A stretch of 64,000 nt of DNA, from positions 310,001-374,000 of the forward strand of contig JAUPFP010000053.1 of NCBI GenBank assembly GCA_036925085.1, given 5' to 3'. The notes below the pieces were generated by a model that saw only the letters and a list, made by a program, of their open reading frames with translations, searched no databases and was not told the origin of the DNA. This document shows, one piece after another, positions 50,701-61,507 of this stretch; positions within the stretch are counted from its first letter, which is position 1; each line of letters opens with the position of its first letter. Source of the DNA: Brachycybe producta (Eukaryota > Arthropoda > Diplopoda > Playtdesmida > Andrognathidae). The translations under genes were made by a program, and so were the position numbers.

Positions 50701-52191
50701 AATTAGTTCATTTGCAATGAATTTTAGAATTTACAAATCCATGAGCAAGCTTAGACACTTCAATAATGCCCACTTTGAACTGGTGTAACTTTTGAAGCAT
50801 GCAGTGCACACTGGAATTGAAGACATCCCTGCATTCCTGATTGTACAAGAAATGCAATGCATCTAAGAGCTCCATTCTAAAAAAAATTAGTAAAAATTGT
50901 CAAAAAATGACATTTTTTTATGAGTACCCTTGTTGGAAGTTTTTCAAAAAACGGCAAAAAATGAAATAACTGGTGTAACTTTTGAAGCATGCAGTGCACA
51001 CCGGAATTGAAGACATCACTGCATTCCTGATTGTAAAAAGAACGCAATGAAAATAACAGCTTCATTCTACATCAATTAGTTCATTTGCAATGAATTTTAG
51101 AATTTACAAATCCATGAGCAAGCTTAGACACTTCAATGACGCCCACTTTGAACTGGTGTAACTTTTGAAGCATGCAGTGCACACTGGAATTGAAGACATC
51201 GCTGCATTCCTGATTGTACAAGGAATGCAATGCATCTAACAGCTCCATTCTACAAAAAATAGTAAAAATTGTCAAAAAATGACATTTTTTCATGAGTACC
51301 CATGTTGGAAGCTTTCAAAAAACGGCAAAAAATGAAATAACTGGTGTAACTTTTGAAGCATGCAGTGCACACTGGAATTGAAGACATCGCTGCATTCCTG
51401 ATTGTACAAGGAATGCAATGCATCTAAAAGCTCCATTCTACAAAAAATTAGTAAAAATTGTCAAAAAATGACATTTTTTCATGAGTACCCATGTTGGAAG
51501 TTTTTCAAAAAACAGCAAAAAATGAAATAACTGGTGTAACTTTTGGAGCATGCAGTGCACACTGGAATTGAAGACATCGCTGCATTCCTGATTGTACAAG
51601 GAATGCAATGCATCTAAAAGCTCCCTTCTACAAAACATTAGTAAAAATTGTCAAAAAATTACATTTTTTCATGTGTACCCGTGTTGGAAGTTTTTCAAAA
51701 AACGGCAAAAAATAAAATAACTGGTGTAACTTTTGAAGCATGCAGTGCACACCGGAGTTGAAGACCTCCCTGCATTTCTGAATGTCCAAGAAATGCAATG
51801 CATCTAACAGCTTCTTTCTACGTCCATTAGTTCATTTGAAACGATTTTTAGAATTTACAAATCCATGAGCAAGCTTAGACCCTTCAATGACACCCACTTT
51901 GAACTGTAGTATTTTTTGAAGCCTGCAGTGCACACTGGAATTGAAGACATTCCTGCATTTACGAATGTCCAAGAAATGCAATGCATCTAACATCTTCATT
52001 CTACATCCATTAGTTCATTTGAAACGATTTTTAGGGATTTACAAATCCATGAGCAAGCTTAGACCCTTCAATGATGCCCACTTTGAACTGTTGTATTTTT
52101 TGAAGCATGCAGTGCACACTGGAATTGAAGACATCACTGCATTCCTGATTGTCCAAAGAATGCAATGAAAATAACAGCTTCATTCTACATC
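47757..52191. repeat. 4435-bp HOR, copy 1
   Basis: About 24 monomers, the longest period in the window. Landmarks recur 4435 bp on (47928/52363, 48860/53295, 49774/54209, 50877/55312). Diagnostic variants include TTTAGATTTTTCAAATCC, TCAATTAAGCCC and AAAGCTCCCTTCTAC. Confidence 0.85.
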
Positions 52192-55100
52192 AATTAGTTC
52201 ATTTGCAATGATTTTTAGAATTTACAAATTCATGAGCATGCTTAGACACTTCAATGACGCCCACTTTGAACTGGTGTAACTTTTGAAGCATGCAGTGCAA
52301 ACTGGAATTGAAGACATCGCTGCATTCCTGATTGTCCAAGGAATGCAATGCATCTAACAGCTTCATTCTACGTCCATTAGTTCATTTGAAACGATTTTTA
52401 GATTTTTCAAATCCATGAGCAAACTTAGACCCTTCAATGACGCCCACTTTGAACTGGTGTATTTTTGAAGCATGCAGTGCACACTGGAATTGAAGACATC
52501 ACTGCATTCCTGATTGTCCAAAGAATGCAATGAAAATAATAGCTTCATTCTACATCAATTAGTTCATTTGAAACGATTTTTAGATTTTACAAATCCATGA
52601 GCAAGCTTAGACCCTTCAATGACGCCCACTTTGAACTGTTGTATTTTTTTAAGCATGCAGTGCACACTGGAATTGAAGACCTCCCTGCATTTCTGATTGT
52701 CCAAAGAATGCAATGAAAATAACAGCTTCATTCTACGTCCATTAGTTCATTTGAAACGATTTTTAGATTTTACAAATCCATGAGCAAGCTTAGACCCTTC
52801 AATGACGCCCACTTTGAACTGTTGTATTTTTTGAAGCATGCAGTGCACACTGGAATTGAAGACATCGCTGCATTCCTGATTGTAGAAAGAATGCAATGAA
52901 AATAACAACTTCATTCTACGTCCATTAGTTCATTTGAAACGATTTTTAGATTTTACAAATCCATGAGCAAGCTTAGACCCTTCAATTAAGCCCACTTTGA
53001 ACTGTTGTATTTTTGAAGCATGCAGTGCACACCGGAATTGAAGACCTCCCTGCATTTCTGAATGTCCTAGAAATGCAATGCATCTAACAGCTTCATTCTA
53101 CATCAATTATTTCATTTGCAATGAATTTTAGAATTTACAAATCCATGAGCATGCTTAGACACTTCAATGACGCCCACTTTGAACTGGTGTATTTTTTGAA
53201 GCATGCAGTGCACACTGGAATTGAAGACATCACTGCATTTCTGATTGTCCAAAAAATGCAATGAAAATAACAGCTTCATTTTACATCAATTAGTTCATTT
53301 GCAATGAATTTTAGAATTTACAAATCCATGAGCAAGCTTAGACACTTCAATAATGCCCACTTTGAACTGGTGTAACTTTTGAAGCATGCAGTGCACACTG
53401 GAATTGAAGACATCACTGCATTCCTGATTGTACAAGGAATGCAATGCATCTAACAGCTCCATTCTACAAAAATTAGTAAAAATTGTCAAAAAATGACATT
53501 TTTTCATGAGTACCCATGTTGGAAGTTTTTCAAAATACGGCAAAAAATGAAATAACTGGTGTAACTTTTGAAGCATGCAGTGCACACCGGAATTGAAGAC
53601 CTCCCTGCATTCCTGATTGTCAAAGGAATGCAATGCATCTAACAACTTCATTCTACGTCCATTAGTTCATTTGAAACGATTTTTAGAATTTACAAATCCA
53701 TGAGCAAGCTTAGACACTTCAATGACGCCCACTTTGAACTGGTGTAACTTTTGAAGCATGCAGTGCACACTGGAATTGAAGACATCGCTGCATTCCTGAT
53801 TTTACAAGGAATGCAATGCATCTAAAAGCTCCCTTCTACAAAACATTAGTAAAAATTGTCAAAAAATTACATTTTTTCATGAGTACCCGTGTTGGAAGTT
53901 TTTCAAAAAACGGCAAAAAATAAAATAACTGGTGTAACTTTTGAAGCATGCAGTGCACACCGGAATTGAAGACCTCCCTGCATTTCTTAATGTCCTAGAA
54001 ATGCAATGCATCTAACAGCTTCGTTCTACGTCCATTAGTTCATTTGAAACGATTTTTAGAATTTACAAATGCATGAGCAAGCTTAGACCCTTCAATGATG
54101 CCCACTTTGAACTGTTGTATTTTTTGAAGCATGCAGTGCACACTGGAATTGAAGACATCGCTGCATTCCTGATTGTACAAGGAATGCAAAGCATTTAACA
54201 ACTATATTCTACAAAAAGTTAGTAAAAATTGTCAAAAAATGACATTCTTTCATGAGTACCCGTGTTGGAAGTTTTTCAAAAAATGGCAAAAAATGAAATA
54301 ACTGGTGTAACTTTTGAAGCATGCAGTGCACACCGGAATTGAAGACCTCCCTGCATTTCTGATTGTCCAAAGAATGCAATGAAAATAACAGCTTCATTCT
54401 ATGTCCATTAGTTCATTTGAAACGATTTTTAGATTTTACAAATCCATGAGCAAGCTTAGACCCTTCAATGACGCCCACTTTGAACTGTTGTATTTTTTGA
54501 AGCATGCAGTGCACACTGGAATTGAAGACATCGCTGCATTCCTGATTGTAGAAAGAATGCAATGAAAATAACAACTTCATTCTACGTCCATTAGTTCATT
54601 TGAAACGATTTTTAGATTTTACAAATCCATGAGCAAGCTTAGACCCTTCAATTAAGCCCACTTTGAACTGTTGTATTTTTGAAGCATGCAGTGCACACCG
54701 GAATTGAAGACCTCCATGCATTTCTGAATGTCCTAGAAATGCAATGCATCTAACAGCTTCATTCTACGTCCATTAGTTCATTTGAAACGATTTTTAGAAT
54801 TTACAAATCCATGAGCAAGCTTAGACCATCAATGACGCCCACTTTGAACTGGTGTATTTTTTGAAGCATGCAGTGCACACTGGAATTGAAGACATCGCTG
54901 CATTCCTGATTGTACAAGGAATGCAATGAAAATAACAGCTTCATTCTACATCAATTAGTTCATTTGCAATGAATTTTAGAATTTACAAATCCATGAGCAT
55001 GCTTAGACACTTCAATGACGCCCACTTTGAACTGGTGTATTTTTTGAAGCATGCAGTGCACACTGGAATTGAAGACATCACTGCATTTCTGATTGTCCAA

Positions 55101-55980
55101 AGAATGCAATAAAAATAACAGCTTCATTCTACATCAATTAGTTCATTTGCAATGAATTTTAGAATTTACAAATCCATGAGCAAGCTTAGACACTTCAATA
55201 ATGCCCACTTTGAACTGGTGTAACTTTTGAAGCATGCAGTGCACACTGGAATTGAAGACATCCCTGCATTCCTGATTGTACAAGAAATGCAATGCATCTA
55301 AGAGCTCCATTCTAAAAAAAATTAGTAAAAATTGTCAAAAAATGACATTTTTTTATGAGTACCCTTGTTGGAAGTTTTTCAAAAAACGGCAAAAAATGAA
55401 ATAACTGGTGTAACTTTTGAAGCATGCAGTGCACACCGGAATTGAAGACATCACTGCATTCCTGATTGTAAAAAGAACGCAATGAAAATAACAGCTTCAT
55501 TCTACATCAATTAGTTCATTTGCAATGAATTTTAGAATTTACAAATCCATGAGCAAGCTTAGACACTTCAATGACGCCCACTTTGAACTGGTGTAACTTT
55601 TGAAGCATGCAGTGCACACTGGAATTGAAGACATCGCTGCATTCCTGAATGTACAAGGAATGCAATGCATCTAACAGCTCCATTCTACAAAAAATAGTAA
55701 AAATTGTCAAAAAATGACATTTTTTCATGAGTACCCATGTTGGAAGTTTTTCAAAAAACAGCAAAAAATGAAATAACTGGTGTAACTTTTGAAGCATGCA
55801 GTGCACACTGGAATTGAAGACATCGCTGCATTCCTGATTGTACAAGGAATGCAATGCATCTAAAAGCTCCCTTCTACAAAACATTAGTAAAAATTGTCAA
55901 AAAATTACATTTTTTCATGAGTACCCGTGTTGGAAGTTTTTCAAAAAACGGCAAAAAATAAAATAACTGGTGTAACTTTT
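52192..55980. repeat. 4435-bp HOR, copy 2 (shortened)
   Basis: Follows copy 1 closely to about 55740, then is out of step by roughly one monomer and diverges at about 55980. The shortening by one monomer is consistent with unequal exchange. Confidence 0.8.
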
Positions 55981-58366
55981 GAAGCATGCAGTGCACACTG
56001 GAATTGAAGACATCACTGCAGTTCTGATTGTCCAAAGAATGCAATGAAAATAACAGCTTCATTTTACATCAATTAGTTCATTTGCAATGAATTTTAGAAT
56101 TTACAAATCCATGAGCAAGCTTAGACACTTCAATAATGCAAACTTTGAACTGGTGTAACTTTTGAAGCATGCAGTGCACACTGGAATTGAAGACATCACT
56201 GCATTCCTGATTGTACAAGGAATGCAATGCATCTAACAGCTCCATTCTACAAAAATTAGTAAAAATTGTCAAAAAATGACATTTTTTCATGAGTACCCAT
56301 GTTGGAAGTTTTTCAAAATACGGCAAAAAATGAAATAACTGGTGTAACTTTTGAAGCATGCAGTGCACACCGGAATTGAAGACCTCCCTGCATTCCTGAT
56401 TGTCAAAGGAATGCAATGCATCTAACAACTTCATTCTACGTCCATTAGTTCATTTGAAACGATTTTTAGAATTTACAAATCCATGAGGAAGCTTAGAACC
56501 TTCAATGATGCCCATTTTGAACTGTTGTATTTTTTGAAGCATGCAGTGCACACTGGAATTGTAGACATTGCTGCATTCCTGATTGTACAAGGAATGCAAT
56601 GCATCTAAGAGCTCCATTCTAAAAAAAATTAGTAAAAATTGTCAAAAAATGACATTTTTTCATGAGTACCCGTGTTGGAAGTTTTTCAAAAAACGGCAAA
56701 AAATGAAATAACTGGTGTAACTTTTGAAGCATGCAGTGCACAACGGAATTGAAGACCTCCCTGCATTTCTGATTGTCCAAAAAATGCAATGAAAATAACA
56801 GCTTCATTCTAAATCAGTTAGTTCATTTGCAATGAATTTTAGAATTTGAACTGGTGTAACTTTTGAAGCATGCAGTGCAAACTGGAATTGAAGACATCGC
56901 TGCATTCCTGATTGTCCAAGGAATGCAATGCATCTAACAGCTTCATTCTACATCCATTAGTTCATTTGAAACGATTTTAAGAATTTACAATTCCATGAGA
57001 AAGCTTAGACCATTCAATGATGCCCACTTTGAACTGTTGTATTTTTGGAAGCATGCAGTGCACACAGGAATTGAAGACATCGCTGCATTCCTGATTGTAC
57101 AAGAGATGCAATGCATCTAACAGCTCCATTCTAAAAAAATTAGTAAAAATTGTCAAAAAATGAAATTTTTTCATGAGTACCCGTGTTGGAAGTTTTTCAA
57201 AAAACGGCAAAAAATGAAATAACTGGTGTAACTTTTGAAGCATGCAGTGCACACCGGAATTGAAGACCTCCCTGCATTCCTGATTGTCCAAGGAATGCAA
57301 TGCATCTAACAGCTTCATTCTATATCCATTAGTTCATTTGAAACAATTTTTAGAATTTACAAATCCATGAGCAAGCTGAGACTCTTCAATGACACCCACT
57401 TTGAACTGTTGTATTTTTTGAAGCATGCAGTGCACACAGGAATTGAAGACATCGCTGCATTCCTGATTGTACAAGGAATGCAATGCATCTAACAACTCCT
57501 TTCTACAAAAAACTAGTAAAAATTGTCAAAAAATGACATTTTTTCATGAGTACCCATGTTAGAAGTTTTTCAAAAAACGGCAAAAAATGAAATTACTGGT
57601 GTAACTTTTGAAGCATGCAGTGAACACCGGAATTGAAGACATCCCTGCATTTCTGAATGTCCTAGAAATGCAATGAAAATAACAGCTTCATTCTACATCA
57701 ATTAGTTCGTTTGCAATGATTTTTAGAATTTACAAATGCATGAGCAAACTTAGGCCCTTCAATGATGCCCACTTTGAACTGTTGAATTTTTGAAGCATGC
57801 AGTGCACACTGGAATTGAAGACATTGCTGCATTCCTGATTGTACAAGGAATGCAATGCATCTAAAAGCTCCATTCTACAAAAAATTAGTAAAAATTGTCA
57901 AAAAATGACATTTTTTCATGAGTACCTATGTTGGAAGTTTTTCAAAAAACGGCAAAAAATGAAATAACTGGTGTAACTTTTGAAGCATGCAGTGCACACC
58001 GGAATTGAAGACCTCCCTGCATTCCTGATTGTCCAAGAAATGCAATGCATCTAACAGCTTCATTCTACATCCATTAGTTCATTTGAAACGATTTTTAGAA
58101 TTTACAATTCCATGAGCAAGCTTAGACCATTCAATGACGCCCACTTTGAACTGTTGTATTTTTGGAAGCGTGCAGTGCACACTGGAATTGAAGACATCGC
58201 TGCATTCCTGATTGTACAAGGAATGCAATGCATCTAACATCTCCTTTCTACAAAAAACTAGTAAAAATTGTCAAAAAATGACATTTTTTCATGAGTACCC
58301 ATGTTGGAAGTTTTTCAAAAAACGGCAAAAAATGAAATAACTGGTGTAACTTTTGAAGCATGCAGT
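55981..58366. repeat. Variable satellite left of element 2
   Basis: Mixed monomers: a segment near 56050-56430 copies 48840-49210 of the previous domain, one truncated A monomer lies near 56835, and scattered private changes (GGAAGCATGC, GTACCTATG, AAACTAGTAAAA) are more common than elsewhere. It looks older or less homogenised. Element 2 ends it. Confidence 0.7.
58363..58366 (+). other. Insertion site CAGT of element 2
   Basis: CAGT precedes TGTAACACCC exactly as at element 1. The matching right copy would lie outside the window, so the duplication is not shown. Confidence 0.7.
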
Positions 58367-59052
58367 TGTAACACCCTGTAAATCGTGATCCCGCCAAAAC
58401 CATAGCCTGGGGGGTAAACAACTCTCAACCGTCCCTCCTTCCTCTCTGACTCACCTTTCTGACTAATGCCCAAGCGGCGGATTGATACGTAAAGGACCAT
58501 GGTCACTTGGACCTGGTTACACCTCGCAGGTGTATACAGGTCCAAGGTATAAAAGGACCATGTTCCTCTTTGTTCCTCAGTTCTTTCCTTTGCCTGTTTT
58601 TGAGATAAATTCCAAATCATGGGCCTGAGGATTCACCGTTAGTATTTTACTATTCACCCTTGTATCTGTACTTCTTACAAGGAATGAATAAAAGTGTTGT
58701 AACAAGAAGTAGCGTTGTCTCTATGTTTATGTAAATAACTTCTCTTCAGAGGCCGGAGGTTTCATAGGGCAGGAGCTATACGATTCTCAGCAGCTACAAC
58801 ATCTTCTCTAGTCGGAATACCGATGGAGAAGATGTATATCAGCATCAACCGGAAGAGAGAGAGATGGCCGCCACTCTCCTGCATCGATTACACCCCCATG
58901 CAGAAGAGTGACTACAATCTATCTCCATCCAGCTCTCTCTACAGCTCGGATCTTCTCTGTGCAGGTGTCATACTGCTCAGAGAAGAAACGAAAAGTAGAA
59001 AATGTCATCTAAAGGTTGGTAATAAAATATTGGTTGATGTCAAAAGCTCACA
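58367..59052 (+). repeat. 5' LTR of element 2
   Basis: 686 bp, TGTAACACCCTG to AAAAGCTCACA, about fifteen differences from the LTRs of element 1. The upstream inverted repeat is at 58506-58546, TATAAAA at 58548-58554 and AATAAA at 58687-58692. All control features of the element 1 LTR are kept. Confidence 0.93.
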
Positions 59053-59054
59053 TT

Positions 59055-59071
59055 TGGTGGAGGTGCGGGGT
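59055..59071 (+). other. Primer-binding site, alanine tRNA type (element 2)
   Basis: TGGTGGAGGTGCGGGG, two bases after the LTR, identical to that of element 1. The shared one-base departure from the animal tRNA-Ala end is thus a family trait. Confidence 0.8.
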
Positions 59072-59159
59072 ATAGCTCCATCTGCCTTCTCCGACCTGTA
59101 AACAGAAGCCGTCCTTTGTCCTAAGTCTCGTGATTGTGCCTCACGAGGCTTCGTCCGTC

Positions 59160-59590
59160 CTTTCTATGTTGGAGCCACGTATGGAGACCCTCGATAGCGT
59201 CAAAGTCAACCGCGTGGCGCCTGTCTGTAAAACCGCGTATGGAGACCCTCGATCACGTCAAAGTCAACCGCGCGGCGTCCTTTGTGTTGGAACCACGTGT
59301 GGAGACCCTCGATAGCGTCAAAGTCGACCACGTGGCGCCTTTGTAAAACCGCGTATGGAGGCCCTCGATCACGTCAAAGCCAACCGCGCGGCGTCCTTTG
59401 TGTTGGAACCACGTATGGAGGCCCTCGATAGCGTCAAAGCCAACCGCGTGGCGCCTTTTTATGTTGGGACCATGTATGGAGGCCCTCGATCACGTCAAAG
59501 CCAACCGCATGGTACCATTTTTGTGGAATCGCGAAAGAGACTTGTGGCTACACACACCACGTGTCGACCGCGCGATTCTGTGTCCTGTCC
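59160..59590 (+). repeat. Leader tandem repeat, about seven units of ~60 bp
   Basis: Units run from ACCACGTATGGAGACCCTCG or a close form to CAACCGCGTGGCGCC. Odd and even units alternate (GATAGCGTC and GATCACGTC; CGCGTGG and CGCGCGG), so the basic unit is a dimer of ~120 bp. The unit ends can pair. Number and sequence differ from element 1. Confidence 0.85.
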
Positions 59591-59871
59591 TTAGAGACAC
59601 ATGTTAAAGGAACTGCTGCATCGACATCCATTAAGCACGTGGGCAACACCTTGGTAGTAGTTCTTTGACACATGTGTTTCCGTCCGTGTTTTTGTATTTT
59701 ATGTTTCCATTACAATCACCCACTGTCACCTTCACTCTTCTTTAATTTTCAAAGTGAAACCCACACCACGTGGGCAACACTTTAAACAAATTCTTCTTAC
59801 TCTCCGAGAGGAGTTTGCAGTCTCATTATGAGATGAGCAAACAAATCTCATCTACTAATCTATCCACCTAT

Positions 59872-59917
59872 TAATAGGCTTTTAAAGGACGTGTGTGTCT
59901 TTTAAAATGTCCTATTA
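59872..59917 (+). other. Conserved stem-loop in the leader of element 2
   Basis: TAATAGG (59872-59878) pairs with CCTATTA (59911-59917), and TTTTAAAG with CTTTTAAAA inside. Counterpart of 16809-16854 in element 1, with changed inner bases. Confidence 0.6.
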
Positions 59918-60174
59918 TCTTCACTCTTCATCTTTAATTTTCAAGCAAGATTCTCCCTAACTCTATCTCATTGTTAGGGGGCTTACAAGCTTAAAACACA
60001 CTTTTTCTAGCCACGTGGGACTTTCTTGTCCCCCCTTTTCTTTGTTCTTTGTTTTTACACTTGTGTTTCCCTTGGGACCCTCTATGTCCCAAGTCATGTT
60101 CTTCAATTTCTTCATCATCATCACCTCAATGCATCATCACATGAACTTTCTCCATTGGACATCACTGAAGCCCG

Positions 60175-60187
60175 GCCGCCATCTTGG
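60175..60187 (+). promoter_or_regulatory. YY1-like motif, leader of element 2
   Basis: GCCGCCATCTTGG, at the same relative position as 17111-17123 in element 1, in a well conserved stretch ending in GATCGACCGGACAC. Confidence 0.55.
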
Positions 60188-60678
60188 ATCGACCGGACAC
60201 TCTTCAAAAAGCGCCAACGGAGCGGTTTTTCGCTCCATGTGACTCATTGTTGTACCTTCTCTCATCTTTTTGTGTTCTCTTCTCTTCTCTTCTCTTCCAG
60301 AGGGTTGCACTCGCGCGCCCCCTGGCGGAGTTCCTCTTGTTAGAGAAAACTTCTCTTTTTCTTTGAATTTTCTCTCTTTTTGTGTCTTTCTCCTGGCCAC
60401 CATAAAAACGTGCCCCGGAGGAACTTTTCAATCATCAATTTTTGGACATTGCAATAAACTGACCGGAAGTGGCCACCACAGCGCCACCTACGGACTTCTT
60501 CATTCTACTCAACATAGTCCCTCACTGGGCACTGACTCTGTCTTTTTCATCCAGAGCCATCCAGCAGTGAGGACTCAAAATTTCTACAGTCTAAACATTT
60601 CTTCTGGTTCACCAAGCACTTAGCTTGTTGAACACACTCCAATTTCTACACTGTTTTACTGTTTTAATAAAACTAAAT

Positions 60679-60716
60679 TAAAACTTTTGATGTGCGGGCA
60701 CCGCACCTAAGTTTTA
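60679..60716 (+). other. Conserved GTGCGG stem-loop, leader of element 2
   Basis: TAAAACTT/AAGTTTTA outer stem and GTGCGG/CCGCAC inner stem around GCA. Equivalent to 18080-18117. Confidence 0.7.
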
Positions 60717-61036
60717 AACTTTCAAAGTAAAACAGCTTTCTTTTCTTGCTTCTTTGGAGAGTTCAGCCATCTTGAACTTCTCCTTTGTTTGTGCATTTAA
60801 AAAAGTTCAGCCATCTTGAACTTTTTGTTCTTTGTGTGTTCTTTACACACACACTCTTCATTCTTGTTTCCAAGTAAAACTAAAAGTGCGGGCACCGCGC
60901 TCTAGCTTTACTCTTCGTATTGCTTGCCTCTTCTTCAGGCAGTTGCAATACACTTTCCTTTCTAATTCACTTTCCACAGTGCAATTTCGATTGGGTGGTG
61001 TACCACGCTCGCAATTGTATTGTACATCTGCTGTTT

Positions 61037-61131
61037 CTTTATTGAGATTTTTGGAATTCTCATAACCTCCACGTGGTCGCCAAATACCACGTGTCGAGAG
61101 AGATCCTTCTAAAATCTGACACTCAATAGAG
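61037..61131 (+). other. Domain-closing stem, leader of element 2
   Basis: CTTTATTGAG (61037-61046) pairs with CTCAATAGAG (61122-61131) using a G-U pair; the enclosed CCACGTGG and CCACGTG motifs are kept. Confidence 0.65.
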
Positions 61132-61507
61132 AACTCACGACGCTACACCAGTTGGGAACCAAAAATCGTCACATGCCCAACTGAGGACACAATCAATACG
61201 ATACAACCATCACCACACTAACGGAGTGAACGGCCACTTCGTTATATACGTCACAAGCTTAGGTAATCTATCGTTACTCAGTGTATAAGAGTACGATAGT
61301 GTCGGTTGCCGACAAGCACTAAATTACCAACGCGCAGTGACATCACCGACCTACAACTTCACGAACTGACCGAGTCCCATCATACTGGAACCCGAAAGTA
61401 TAGCTCAGAGTGTACTCGAGGACCCTCGGAGCTGCACACAACGACTTGGACTTCGCCGGACTCGTTCATCACCGCATATTCACATTACACAAGCCACATC
61501 ATTAATC

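Larger units (their letters stand above)
59053..61507 (+). other. Leader of element 2 (about 2.45 kb, non-coding)
   Basis: Follows the LTR up to the gag ATG at 61508. It contains seven tandem hairpin units, YY1-like motifs at 60175-60187, 60766-60774 and 60810-60818, pyrimidine-rich runs (about 60250-60300) and the same stem-loops as element 1. Short frames in the tandem region are products of the repeat and are not supported. Confidence 0.8.

Noticed and set aside
59130-59607. Overlapping short frames in the tandem units of element 2
   Set aside because: Present in several frames at once because the ~60-bp unit is divisible by three; the likely function is at the RNA or DNA level.
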